Source of the DNA: Chloroflexota bacterium
GTDB lineage: Bacteria > Chloroflexota > Limnocylindria > Limnocylindrales > CSP1-4
Assembly (NCBI GenBank): GCA_013698095.1
Contig: JACCVQ010000224.1
Span: 1-33,676 of the forward strand
Length of the DNA stretch: 33,676 nucleotides
Direction: 5' to 3'
The notes beneath the pieces were generated by a model. The model searched no databases and was not told the DNA's origin. It was given only the letters and a program-made list of their open reading frames with translations. Below are positions 1 through 8,879 of the stretch, piece after piece. The position numbers were made by a program, and so were the translations under genes. Position 1 is the stretch's first letter; each line of letters opens with the position of its first letter.

Positions 1-2690
1 CGGGCCGCCAGCATCCCCGCCACCTCGGTCGTCCGCGGCGCGAGGGATCGTCCGCGCCAGCCACCGCCCAGCCAGCGTCGCGCGTCGACCAGCTCGCGCC
101 GCCCCAGCGACACGCGGCGCAGGGCGATGTCGAGCGGCCACAGCAACAGGGCCAGGATCAGCAGCAGCGGCCACAGATCGGTCGACGACGCGTTCGTCCT
201 GAGGTCGTGGGTCCACGTGTCGAGCGGGAGCGTGATCGCCCGCCCGCCGGTGGCCGAGCGGAGGGTCGCGAGATAGCCCTCGTTCGTGCCCAGGATTCGA
301 TACTCGGCAGGCGTCGGCGCCACAAGCCCGAGCGTCCGGCCCAGCGCCGTCGTACCGGGCCGCGTCTGTGACACCCGGAGAACATATGCCCCCGGATCGA
401 TCTCGCCGAGCTCCACCTCGTACACGCCGGGCGCGACCTGTGACAGCCCGAGGGCCTTCGACACGAGGTCCGGCGTCGTGATCGCGACCGCCGTCGAGTA
501 GAAGTCGCGCGGCGAGCCGTCGGCGCCGACGCTCTCGACACGGAGCTTGGTCTTGTTGCCCTCGGTCACGAACGTCGCTTCGATCCCGCCGGTCTCCTCG
601 CCCGGGAACGTCCACGAGACGAGCTGGCTGAAGAACTTCGAAAATCCGGCCCATGCCAGCCAGCCCTTGGCCCAGCGTCCGGTCGAGTCGGAGGTCCAGG
701 CGACGGACCGGCCCAGCCCGTACTGCCACTGGGCAAGGAGCGGATCGTCGCGCGGTGTCACGAGGACGGTCTGGGCGGCCGCCTTGGCGGTCGTGCCGTT
801 GTAGCCGAGGAGCTGGGGCAGCGCATCGATCCCGCGCAGGATCGGTGACTGCGAGGTCAGGATCGGGTGGAACGGCTCCTCGACGATCTGCTGGCCGGCG
901 ACCTGCTGGGTCTCCTTGAGGAAGATGTCCGGAATGCTCGCCGGGTTCTCCGCCGCGTAGAAGCGGCCGCCGCCCTTCTTGGCGAGGCCGGACAGGAACG
1001 GGTTCGAGCCGCCGCCTGCACCCACCGTCGAGAGGGTGATCCCGGCCGCCTTCATCCGGGCGATGATCGCGTCGTACTGACCCGACGACGACCAGCCGTC
1101 GGTCAGGAGGATGATGTGGCGGCGGGTGGCGGCCGCGCCCTCCAGCGACTTCACGGCCTGCTCCAGGCCGGCAAAGATGTTCGTCTGGCCAAGCGGCTGG
1201 ATCCCGCCGACGGAGCCGCGCAGGTCGGCGATTCCGCCGAGGGGCTGAATCTGCACGACCCAGTGAGCGGTGTCGTCGAAAGCGACGACACCGAGCTGGT
1301 CGCGGGCGGTCATCGCCGCCGCCGCCCGCAGGATCGCCTCCTTGCCGATGTCGACCTTGCGGACGCCGCCGATCCCCGAACCCATCCCACCGCCACCGCC
1401 GTCGAAGGTGTTGCAGTGACAGGCATCCATCGAGCCCGACTTGTCGATCACCACGACCAGCGCGACATCGGGCTGCTTCTGCTGGTCCTTGACGCCCATA
1501 TCGACCGGCAGCGTCTCCTCGACGGGCGTGTCGGTGTAGCCGCCGGCGCCGTAGCTCTTCGGCCCGCCGATCATCACCAGGCCACGCCCGAAGTCACGGA
1601 CGTACTGCTGGAGCCCGTTCAGCTGGGCATCGGTCAGGCGCAGCCGCGAGACATCGGCGAGGACGATCGAGTCGTACGCCAAGAGGCCCTCGAGGGTCGA
1701 GGGGAGGCGCTCGGGCAGGAGCGTGTCGACGATCTGCCGCTCGACCCGCAGCGCCGCCACGAGTTCGGCCGCGACCTTCTCGTCGCCGGCCAGGACGAGG
1801 ACGCGCGGCTCGCCGTTGACGATCGTGTCCGAATCGGCGCGATTGTTCTGACTGAACGTGTCGCGGCCCGCCTCCACGACGGCCCGGAACGTGTGAAAGC
1901 CGGCCTCGGTCGGCTTGACGAGGAACGTGACCCGATTCCCGCCGGCCTCGAGGTTGACCGTCTTGACCGCGACCTGCCCGCCGTCGGCGAAGAGCCGGAC
2001 CGTCGCCGGCTGGGCGACCGTCGAGCGGACCTCGACGATCGCCTCAAGCTCGTCGCCGATCTTCGAGGTCGACGGGGTCGTCAGGCGCTCCACGACGACC
2101 TCGTCGGCCGCCCCGAGCCCAATCGCCCGGGTCTCGATCTGGATCCCGCGGGCGGCGGCGAGGGCGGCCTCGCTCTGGCCGGCACCGGTGGTGTCGTTGC
2201 CGTCGGAGAGCAGCACGATCCGTTTCTGGGCGTCGTCGGGGAAGAGCGCCGAAGCGAGCCGGAGCGCCGCGCCGATGTCGGTCGCCGAACGAACCGGAGT
2301 CGTCGCGATCCGGTCGATCTCGCGGAGTTCCTGGGGCAGCCGCTCGACCAGGGCTGCCCGGCCGAACCCCACGATCCCCGCCACGTCGCCCTCGGGCATG
2401 ACCTCGAGGCTGTCGCGGATCCAGGCGAGGGCATCCTCGCGCCCGGCGGTCCCCACGGAGTCCGACAGGTCCACGACGAAGACGGTCGCCAGGCGATCGA
2501 CCGGCAGGACGAGCCGGAAACCTGCGAGGGCGAGGACGAGCGCACCGAGCACGACGACCCGGATACCCAGGGCCAGGCGCCGCCGCCCGAGCCCCACCCG
2601 GCGCCGGGACGCGAGGTGGAGCCCGATCGTCAGGGCGAGGGCCGGGACCAGGAGGAGCAGCGCGGTCGGGCTGTCGAAGTCGATGCCCAT
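1..2690 (-). CDS. Large membrane protein with two VWA domains and a GATase-like region (3' end outside window)
   Basis: The frame is open from ATG at 2690 to the window edge, giving about 896 codons with no stop, so the C-terminus is missing. Two N-terminal membrane segments (about 10-27 and 41-60) precede a first VWA-like domain with a MIDAS D74-x-S76-x-S78. A GATase-like region follows (about 290-395, with a GGPKSYGAGGY loop), then a second VWA domain with DKSGSM at D416/S418/S420, and a membrane segment near 840-860. This architecture is known from uncharacterised bacterial VWA membrane proteins; the function is inferred to be metal-dependent protein-protein contact in the envelope. The ATG overlaps the TGA of the upstream VWA gene (TGATG), indicating translational coupling. 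Just after the second MIDAS motif there is an unusual Cys-His-Cys and Gly-rich insertion. Confidence 0.9.
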   Translation of the reverse strand, partial: MGIDFDSPTALLLLVPALALTIGLHLASRRRVGLGRRRLALGIRVVVLGALVLALAGFRLVLPVDRLATVFVVDLSDSVGTAGREDALAWIRDSLEVMPEGDVAGIVGFGRAALVERLPQELREIDRIATTPVRSATDIGAALRLASALFPDDAQKRIVLLSDGNDTTGAGQSEAALAAARGIQIETRAIGLGAADEVVVERLTTPSTSKIGDELEAIVEVRSTVAQPATVRLFADGGQVAVKTVNLEAGGNRVTFLVKPTEAGFHTFRAVVEAGRDTFSQNNRADSDTIVNGEPRVLVLAGDEKVAAELVAALRVERQIVDTLLPERLPSTLEGLLAYDSIVLADVSRLRLTDAQLNGLQQYVRDFGRGLVMIGGPKSYGAGGYTDTPVEETLPVDMGVKDQQKQPDVALVVVIDKSGSMDACHCNTFDGGGGGMGSGIGGVRKVDIGKEAILRAAAAMTARDQLGVVAFDDTAHWVVQIQPLGGIADLRGSVGGIQPLGQTNIFAGLEQAVKSLEGAAATRRHIILLTDGWSSSGQYDAIIARMKAAGITLSTVGAGGGSNPFLSGLAKKGGGRFYAAENPASIPDIFLKETQQVAGQQIVEEPFHPILTSQSPILRGIDALPQLLGYNGTTAKAAAQTVLVTPRDDPLLAQWQYGLGRSVAWTSDSTGRWAKGWLAWAGFSKFFSQLVSWTFPGEETGGIEATFVTEGNKTKLRVESVGADGSPRDFYSTAVAITTPDLVSKALGLSQVAPGVYEVELGEIDPGAYVLRVSQTRPGTTALGRTLGLVAPTPAEYRILGTNEGYLATLRSATGGRAITLPLDTWTHDLRTNASSTDLWPLLLILALLLWPLDIALRRVSLGRRELVDARRWLGGGWRGRSLAPRTTEVAGMLAA

Positions 2691-4825
2691 CAGGTCCCGC
2701 TTCCCGGCGCCGGCCGCCGGATCCGAGCCGCCAGGCTGCGCCACGTCCGCTGGAGCGCGTCGCGGTGGTAGAGCGACCACTCGACGCACAGCCCGACGAG
2801 AACGATGAGGACGATCGGGATCCACAGCTCGTCACGGGCGTTGGGCCGGTTGGCAACCGAGTCTGCCGCACCGCCCGGAACGGCTGAGGCGCCGGGCGCC
2901 GGCCGGGCAGCCCCGAGGTCGACGAGGACCCGCTCGGAACCGGGCGCGATCGCCGACTCGTCGACGTCGAACAGGTCGACTGCAAACCGAATGGGCGCGG
3001 TCGGGTCGACGACCTTTGGAGGCGCGCCACTGGCGCCCGCCGAGCCACTCGCGCCCGATGCGCCGCTGGCGCCTGGCCCGGGCGTCGTTGACGGCCGTGT
3101 GCTCGGACCGGGCGAGCCTGAGGCCGCAGCAGGCGCCGCGATCGGCGTCGCCACGTAGACGCCGAGCTGATCGGTCTGGGTGTAGGTCACGCTCGGACCG
3201 CCGGCCGCGCCCGGCAGCAGGTCGACCGCCCGGCCGTCGGGGGCGACGACGTGCAGTCCGGCCATCCCGCTCGGGACGGCCAGGACGACCGGATCGCCGG
3301 GCTTGACGGCCGCTGCGGGCGCCGCCGACCCGCCGAGCAGCTCGCCGGTCAGGTTGGCCAGCAGGATCGGGAAGGCGACCTGGAGGGGCAGGTCGGACCG
3401 GCGCGGCTCAAAGGCGAGGACGGCCGTCGGCAGGCCGGCCCGGATGCCGGAGTAGAGGAGGGGAGCGCCCTTTGGACCCGGGATCACGGACCGCGCCCAG
3501 CCCGGCAGGACAAGCTGCCGGGCCTCCGCGATATGGGTGGTGGTGAGGTCGACGTAGCGCAGGATCGGCTCGTCGATCCCGAGGGTCGCGATCCCCGGGT
3601 TCCTGAGCGTCCCGGTCACCCCCCCCAGGCCGCTCGACGTCGGCGGCGCGATCGCCAGGATCGGGGTCGCCGGCAACGTGGCCGGGACGAAGCCCTCGAA
3701 GATGATGAGATCCCAATCTGTGCCGTCGGTGCGGACCGCGCCGGCGGGATACTGGGCCGGCTTCAGGCCGAACAACCGGGCGTTTGGGAGGTGGGTCAAG
3801 GCGGTCTCGAGGTACGGATCGCCTTCTCCGACCACCAGGATGTCGCGCGGTGTCAGCGACGGGACGACAGCCCACGCCCGGTCGTCAGCGGCCAGGAGAT
3901 CCGGCCGCCCGGCCTCCTGGTCGCCGGCGACGAGCCGGACCTCGACGATCGTGACCGGATGGTCCTTGTCGCCGATGTTGTCGACAACAACGTCGGCCCG
4001 CTGCTGGGCGCCGATCCGGATCGAGCGCGACTCGGCGAGCCGATCGTCTGCCCAGAATTCGAGACGCCGGGTCGCGGGCTCGAGATCGAGGTTCGCCACG
4101 CTGACGAACACCGAGCTCGTGACGCCCGACCCCGCCGTCCGGATCGCGAGGGCCACGATCGCCTGGTTCCGGCTGCCCTTTGGGTCGCCGACGCGCAGCA
4201 CCCGGATCGGGGCGTCGACCTTCGTCGCCGGCGGGACGGCCAGCGCGGCATCCGTCGCGACGAGAACCTCGGCATCGCCGGACTGGATCGCCAGCTGCTG
4301 GGCGAGGGCCAGGGCGTCGCCGAGATCGCCCCGGCCGACGGACGGTCGGATCGACTCGATCGCCTGGCGGATCCGACCCAGGTCGGCGGTCCCGGTCGCG
4401 ACGATCCGGGCGGTCCGACCGGCCTCGATGACGCTGACCCTGCCCCCGCTCGGAAGGTCCTTCAGCGCGGCGAGCGACGCGTCCTTCGCGGCCGCGAGGC
4501 GATCCGGCAGCACGTCCGTGGCGCCCATGCTGGCCGACGTGTCGACGATCAGGACGAGGTCGCGGGCCAGGCCGGCCGGTCGCTCCACGAACGGACGGGC
4601 GGCGAGGAACGCCAGGATCAGGACGAGCAGCAGCTGGAGCAGGAAGAGAAGGCTCCGACGGAGCTTCTGCCAGGGGGCGTTGGCCTCCACGTCGGCCGCC
4701 AGACGGCGCCACAGGAGCGTCGAGGGAACGACCGTCTCGGTCCGTCGTAGCCGGAGCAGGTACATAGCGACGACGACCGGGATGAACAGGAGGCCGAGCA
4801 GGGCGAGCGGGCTGGCGAACGGCAT
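2690..4825 (-). CDS. BatA-like VWA domain membrane protein
   Basis: This 711-residue protein starts with the pattern typical of BatA-like N-terminal regions: a membrane segment at 6-24, a cytoplasmic stretch containing PSTLLWRRL, and a second membrane segment at 58-78. A VWA domain follows with MIDAS D95-x-S97-x-S99. The middle is a long extracytoplasmic part, a Pro/Ser/Gly-rich linker lies near 565-600, and a final membrane helix at about 668-686 leads to a short basic tail. Proteins of this kind work with MoxR ATPases and DUF58 proteins, both encoded just upstream. The start lies 13 bases after the DUF58 stop, and the stop overlaps the next start by one base. The exact substrate is unknown. 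Confidence 0.9.
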   Translation of the reverse strand: MPFASPLALLGLLFIPVVVAMYLLRLRRTETVVPSTLLWRRLAADVEANAPWQKLRRSLLFLLQLLLVLILAFLAARPFVERPAGLARDLVLIVDTSASMGATDVLPDRLAAAKDASLAALKDLPSGGRVSVIEAGRTARIVATGTADLGRIRQAIESIRPSVGRGDLGDALALAQQLAIQSGDAEVLVATDAALAVPPATKVDAPIRVLRVGDPKGSRNQAIVALAIRTAGSGVTSSVFVSVANLDLEPATRRLEFWADDRLAESRSIRIGAQQRADVVVDNIGDKDHPVTIVEVRLVAGDQEAGRPDLLAADDRAWAVVPSLTPRDILVVGEGDPYLETALTHLPNARLFGLKPAQYPAGAVRTDGTDWDLIIFEGFVPATLPATPILAIAPPTSSGLGGVTGTLRNPGIATLGIDEPILRYVDLTTTHIAEARQLVLPGWARSVIPGPKGAPLLYSGIRAGLPTAVLAFEPRRSDLPLQVAFPILLANLTGELLGGSAAPAAAVKPGDPVVLAVPSGMAGLHVVAPDGRAVDLLPGAAGGPSVTYTQTDQLGVYVATPIAAPAAASGSPGPSTRPSTTPGPGASGASGASGSAGASGAPPKVVDPTAPIRFAVDLFDVDESAIAPGSERVLVDLGAARPAPGASAVPGGAADSVANRPNARDELWIPIVLIVLVGLCVEWSLYHRDALQRTWRSLAARIRRPAPGSGT

Positions 4826-4838
4826 CGGCGGTTCCGTC

Positions 4839-5834
4839 CTAGCCCAGCACGCGCCGGCGCCGGAGCTCGGCGAAGATCAGCTCGTTGAGTGGGGTATCGG
4901 TCGCGAGATCGACGTAGGTCGCCTGGCGCCGGGCGGCAAGGTGAGCGAACGACTCCTTCCAGGCGGTCAGTCGCTCGCGGTATGCGTCGATGGTCGCCAG
5001 GTCGGCGGTCACGTCGATGCTCTCGCCCGTCTCGCTGTCAACGAGGCGGAGGTCACCTTCCAGTGGCGGATCCAGCTCGTCGGGCGAGAGGACGTGGAGG
5101 ACGATCAGCTCGGAGCGCGTCGAGGCGAGCTCGCGGATGACCCGGTCGGCCGCCGGATCGAGCAGGTCTGAGATCAGGATCACGACGCCGCGGCCGGACA
5201 GCTGGGCGGCTGCGTGACGAGCAGCAGCGACGAGATCGGTGGGGCCGTCGGCAGGGGCGATCGCCGACAGGTCCCCGAGGAGCCGGAGGACGCGGCCCGA
5301 TCCGCGCAGCGCGGTCCGGCGCCGGGCCATCCGTCCGCCGAGGACGCTGACAGCGACCTTGTCCTCTGACGCCAGCCCGATGTAGCCGAGGGCGGCGGCC
5401 GCCCGCTTCGCGAACTGGAGCTTGTCCGGCCGCCCGGTCGCCATCGAGGCCGAGCCGTCGATGAGAACGGTGATCGTGACGTCCTCTTCCTCGATGAAGA
5501 GCTTGACGAACAGCTTCTCGAGTCGGGCGAGGACGTTCCAGTCGAGCTGGCGGAGGTCGTCGCCGAGGGCGTACTCGCGATAGTCGGCGAACTCGACCGA
5601 CTGACCGCGCTTGATGCTCCGCCGGCCGCCCTTCAGACCGCCCCGGACCGGAGCCCGGAGAAGGAGCAGTAGACGTTCGAGCTGGCGGAGAAACGCCTCG
5701 TCGAAGACGGTCTGGTCGATGTCGCTGGGCAGGAAGACCGGTCGCCCGGCGCCACGGCCCGCTGCCCCGTCGCCGGCCGGCGGCCGCCCGGCGCCGTCCG
5801 TCGGATTCGGGGCGCGTCCGTCCGCAATCGTCAT
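4839..5834 (-). CDS. DUF58 domain-containing protein
   Basis: The 331-residue product carries the DUF58 signature at 77-99 (GQSVEFADYREYALGDDLR then QLDW), followed by a VWA-like fold with D126-x-S128-x-S130. No convincing membrane helix is visible, so this is the short, probably cytosolic DUF58 form rather than the form with two N-terminal helices. The first 35 residues are Gly/Pro/Ala-rich and probably disordered. DUF58 proteins are regular partners of MoxR ATPases; here the moxR stop lies 20 bases upstream. ATG 5834 was chosen because longer in-frame extensions run back through the moxR coding region in the wrong frame. A start at a downstream GTG near the FLPSDID segment cannot be excluded. 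Confidence 0.92.
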   Translation of the reverse strand: MTIADGRAPNPTDGAGRPPAGDGAAGRGAGRPVFLPSDIDQTVFDEAFLRQLERLLLLLRAPVRGGLKGGRRSIKRGQSVEFADYREYALGDDLRQLDWNVLARLEKLFVKLFIEEEDVTITVLIDGSASMATGRPDKLQFAKRAAAALGYIGLASEDKVAVSVLGGRMARRRTALRGSGRVLRLLGDLSAIAPADGPTDLVAAARHAAAQLSGRGVVILISDLLDPAADRVIRELASTRSELIVLHVLSPDELDPPLEGDLRLVDSETGESIDVTADLATIDAYRERLTAWKESFAHLAARRQATYVDLATDTPLNELIFAELRRRRVLG

Positions 5835-5854
5835 GCCAGGCTGCCCGGGTCGGC

Positions 5855-6880
5855 CTACTCGACGGCCGGCGGAGCGACAGTGTCGAGGATCGACCGGATG
5901 ACCGCCTCGGTCGTGATCCCCTCGGCCTCGCCCTCGAAGTTCAGGATGATCCGGTGGCGCAGCGAGGGCAGGGCCACGGCCCGGATGTCGTCGACCGAGA
6001 CGTTGAAGCGTCCGTCGAGGAGGGCGAAGATCTTGCCCGCGGTCACCAGGGCCTGGGCGCCGCGCGGTGATCCGCCGTAGCGGACGTATTCCCTGGCGAG
6101 GCCCGGCGCGCGGGGCTGGTCGGGGTGCGTGGCGGCGAGGATGCTCACGGCGTAGGCGGTGATGTGAGGTGCGATCGGGACGGCCCGAGCAAGGCGCTGC
6201 ATCTCGACGACCTCGGCGGCGGTCGCGACCTTCCTGGCCGTCACCGACTCGACGCCGGTCGTGCGATCCATGATCGAGATCAGGTCCTCCTCCGACGGGA
6301 ACGGGACCATGACCTTGAACAGGAACCGGTCGAGCTGGGCTTCCGGCAGGGGATAGGTCCCCTCCATCTCGAGCGGGTTCTGGGTCGCAAGGACGAAGAA
6401 CGGGGCATCGAGGGGATAGCGGTTCCGGGCGACGGTGACCTGGTGCTCCTGCATCGCCTCCAGGAGGCTCGACTGGGTCTTCGGGGTGGCCCGGTTGATC
6501 TCGTCGGCGAGGACGAGGTTGGCGAAGATCGGCCCGGGCTGGAACTTGAAGACGCGCTGGCCGCCCTCCTCGATGAGGATGTTCGTGCCCGTGATGTCGG
6601 CCGGCATCAGGTCCGGGGTGAACTGGATTCGGTTGAAGGTGCAATCGATGACGTCGGCGATCGTCCGGACGAGCATCGTCTTGCCGAGGCCCGGCACGCC
6701 CTCGAGGAGGACGTGACTGTTGGCGAGCAGGCCGGTCAGGGTCTGGCGCACGAGATCGCGCTGGCCGACGATCACCCGGCCGATCTCGGCCTCGATCGCC
6801 TTCGCTCGCTCGGCGAAGGCCTCGGGCGCGAGACGGGAGGCCGGCGCGCCGGCTGGCGGTCGCGTGTCGCTGGCGGTCAT
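5855..6880 (-). CDS. MoxR family AAA+ ATPase
   Basis: The 341-residue AAA+ ATPase has Walker A GVPGLGKT (61-68), Walker B LVLADEINR (122-130), sensor 1 VLATQNP and the MoxR-typical EGTYPLPEAQLDRF segment. The C-terminal lid domain contains GGSPRGAQAL. MoxR proteins act as chaperone-like ATPases that assemble or activate partners through VWA-domain proteins, three of which are encoded directly downstream. The start ATG 6880 has a strong ribosome site (GGAGGA, 8 nt upstream). A longer in-frame start at 6955 would overlap the preceding gene and has no such site. The substrate complex is unknown. Confidence 0.95.
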   Translation of the reverse strand: MTASDTRPPAGAPASRLAPEAFAERAKAIEAEIGRVIVGQRDLVRQTLTGLLANSHVLLEGVPGLGKTMLVRTIADVIDCTFNRIQFTPDLMPADITGTNILIEEGGQRVFKFQPGPIFANLVLADEINRATPKTQSSLLEAMQEHQVTVARNRYPLDAPFFVLATQNPLEMEGTYPLPEAQLDRFLFKVMVPFPSEEDLISIMDRTTGVESVTARKVATAAEVVEMQRLARAVPIAPHITAYAVSILAATHPDQPRAPGLAREYVRYGGSPRGAQALVTAGKIFALLDGRFNVSVDDIRAVALPSLRHRIILNFEGEAEGITTEAVIRSILDTVAPPAVE

Positions 6881-6920
6881 CGGGTCCTCCGGGATGTCGC
6901 GGTGGTGACGGCGCGGCGGC

Positions 6921-8879
6921 TCAATTGGTTGGGTCGAGCGAGCTGAAGTAGTCACGGACGTAGTCCTTGACCGACAGCGGGACGTAGTTCCGATCGAGCG
7001 TCGTCAGGGCGTAGTCGTGGAAGTCGGCGTAGACCTGCTGGTACGGGGTCGCTGCGCCGTTGTTCTGGCCCTGGCCGACCTGGTTGCCCTGCTGGGTCTG
7101 GCCGTCGCCGCCGGTGCCCGCCACGTACGACGGATCGCCCGGCTTGCCGAGGCCGCTGAAGTCGGCAATGCTCGAGAGGTCAGGACCAAGCTCGGCGGGG
7201 CGATTGGGATTTGTCGGGCCGCCGGCCGTGCCGTTGCCGCCGATGCCCTGTCCGAGATGCGTCGCGCTCGAACCGCCACCGCCTGCCGCACCCTGACCCT
7301 GCCCTTGACCTTGACCTTGACCCTGGCCTTGCCCTTGCCCTTGGCCTTGCCCCTGACCCTGGCCCTGCCCTTGGCCCTGGCCCTGACCCTGGCCCTGACC
7401 GGGCTGCCCGCTCTGGCCCGCCTGGCCCTGACCCTGACCGGGCCCGCCGCTCTGGCCTGGCCCGGGGCTCCCGCCCTGGCCCTGACCCTGCTGACCCTGG
7501 CCCTGACCTTGACCCTGCTGACCCTGCTGGCCGGCATTCTGGGATGCGTTCGCGAGGTTCCGTCTGGCGTCCTGGAGCTGCGACGCCGCACGCGCAAGAT
7601 CACGGTTCGTCTGGACTTGGTTGTTCGTGCCCTGGAGCGCCTCACCGAGGCGATCGAGCGCCGCCTGGGCGGCAGCCGTCTGGTCCTGTGCGATCGCCTG
7701 GGCGGCATCCCGGAGGGCCTGGCCGGCGGCGCCGCTCGCCTGCGACGCCTGTGACTGGAGACCGGCCAGCGCCGAGGCCGCCTGGCTCCGCTGTTCCGGC
7801 GTCATCGTGTCGAGCTTCTTGCCGAGGTCCTTCAGGTCGTCGGCGGCGGTCTTGGGGTCGCCGTCCTTGTTGGCGTCGGGCGTGCCCGAGGCCGCCCGCG
7901 AGAGTGAGCGACTGAGCGACGTCAGGGCGGAGGCCCGCTGCTCGTTGCCCGGGTCGAGCTGGCTGTTGAGCGACGCCTCGACCGACCCCAGCTTGGCGAG
8001 GTTCGCCTTGAGATCCTCGGGGTGGGCCCGGAGCTGGGCGGCGAGGTCGCGCAGGTCGGTCGCCAGGCGCGTCCGCGGATCGTCCGGCTCGGCCCCCTTG
8101 CTCTCGAGCTCCTTGGCGATCTCGTCGATCCGGGTCGCCTGCTTGGCCGCTTCATCACGGTTGGCCCGGGCTTCCGCGATCCGGATGTCCTGGATGTTCG
8201 GGAGCAGCGTGAACGGGACGATCAGCAGTGAGGCCGCGAGCGCGATTCCGGCCGGCCGGCGCGACAGGCGTGGCCGGAAGAGATTGGCTGGGGCGACCAG
8301 CAGGGCGCGCCCGGCATCGAGCCGCTGGCGTCGGACGAACCGCTCGGCTTCGGCCCCGTCGGACATGTCCTCGGCGGCATCGGGTACGGCGTCGAATGCG
8401 TCGGGGTCGCCGGTGTCGCTCGGTGCGGGTCCGGCCAGGGCGGGGAACGCCGAGGCGAGGGAGAGCGCGCTCGAGACGCGATCGCCGAGCCGTCCTTCGG
8501 CGTCGACCGCCAGGGCGGTCTCGCCGATGCTCGGTCGAGCGTGGACGACGGCCGCCAGCCAGGTCGCGGCTCCAACGATGGCAATGGCGACCACGAGGAC
8601 CGCCAGGAGCTCGATCGGGACCAGTCGCGCAAGCCCGAGGACGGCGGCTTCGGCCGCGACCACACCCGCGACGGCCAGCCACGCGCGTCGGACGATCCGG
8701 CGGACCCACAGGCGGCGCCGATGGCCCGCCAGCCCGGACCGGATCCTGTCGAGCGCCGGGTCCAGCTGGCCGTTGACCGCCACGCGTGGATCGGCCGGAA
8801 CCACGGGCCGGTCATGGGCGCTGCGCGATCGGCCCGTGACCCGGTGGAACCGGGAGCGGACGGCGCCAAGGATGGTCAT
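6921..8879 (-). CDS. Membrane protein with coiled-coil region and long Gly-Gln repeat tract
   Basis: The 652-residue product has two adjacent membrane helices (about 66-86 and 90-111), a third hydrophobic segment near 216-235, and then a long Ala/Gln/Glu/Lys-rich helical region likely to form coiled coil (about 240-440). Residues about 447-530 are a low-complexity Gly-Gln tract. The C-terminus returns to ordinary sequence and ends in a Tyr/Asp-rich segment. The layout resembles DUF4175-type proteins found in MoxR/VWA operons, but I cannot assign a family firmly. The start overlaps the stop of the permease gene (ATGA), so the two are translationally coupled. The role is probably structural, in the envelope complex of this operon. 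Confidence 0.88.
   Translation of the reverse strand: MTILGAVRSRFHRVTGRSRSAHDRPVVPADPRVAVNGQLDPALDRIRSGLAGHRRRLWVRRIVRRAWLAVAGVVAAEAAVLGLARLVPIELLAVLVVAIAIVGAATWLAAVVHARPSIGETALAVDAEGRLGDRVSSALSLASAFPALAGPAPSDTGDPDAFDAVPDAAEDMSDGAEAERFVRRQRLDAGRALLVAPANLFRPRLSRRPAGIALAASLLIVPFTLLPNIQDIRIAEARANRDEAAKQATRIDEIAKELESKGAEPDDPRTRLATDLRDLAAQLRAHPEDLKANLAKLGSVEASLNSQLDPGNEQRASALTSLSRSLSRAASGTPDANKDGDPKTAADDLKDLGKKLDTMTPEQRSQAASALAGLQSQASQASGAAGQALRDAAQAIAQDQTAAAQAALDRLGEALQGTNNQVQTNRDLARAASQLQDARRNLANASQNAGQQGQQGQGQGQGQQGQGQGGSPGPGQSGGPGQGQGQAGQSGQPGQGQGQGQGQGQGQGQGQGQGQGQGQGQGQGQGQGQGAAGGGGSSATHLGQGIGGNGTAGGPTNPNRPAELGPDLSSIADFSGLGKPGDPSYVAGTGGDGQTQQGNQVGQGQNNGAATPYQQVYADFHDYALTTLDRNYVPLSVKDYVRDYFSSLDPTN
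7291..7533 (-). repeat. Hexanucleotide tandem repeat encoding (Gly-Gln)n
   Basis: About 240 bp of imperfect 6-bp units reading CCCTGG, CCCTGA or CCCTTG on the plus strand, that is Gly-Gln codons on the minus strand. The densest run (7291 to about 7400) holds roughly 18 consecutive units. Beyond that, units are interrupted by Pro, Ser and Gly codons. Synonymous variation between CAA and CAG and among Gly codons shows that it is not a perfectly recent expansion. It lies entirely within the coiled-coil protein gene and keeps its frame. Confidence 0.95.

Noticed and set aside
867..2771. A 634-codon plus-strand open frame opposite the first VWA gene
   Set aside because: Arg/Asp/Gly-rich translation with no domain pattern; it is the antisense of a clear VWA protein and arises from the high GC content.
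3251..5171. Long overlapping plus-strand frames opposite the BatA and DUF58 genes
   Set aside because: Low-information composition, mutual overlap and no ribosome sites; the minus-strand genes carry MIDAS and DUF58 motifs.
4839..6644. A 601-residue frame extending the DUF58 protein upstream through moxR
   Set aside because: The extra N-terminal part is the wrong frame of the moxR gene; the real start is ATG 5834.
7291..7533. The CCCTGG/CCCTTG array as a CRISPR or satellite element
   Set aside because: Units are 6 bp without spacers and encode Gly-Gln in frame; it is coding low complexity.
7017..7754. A Leu/Thr/Ala-rich plus-strand frame that looks like a membrane protein
   Set aside because: It is the antisense of the Gly-Gln tract, which reads as Leu/Pro/Thr repeats on the other strand.
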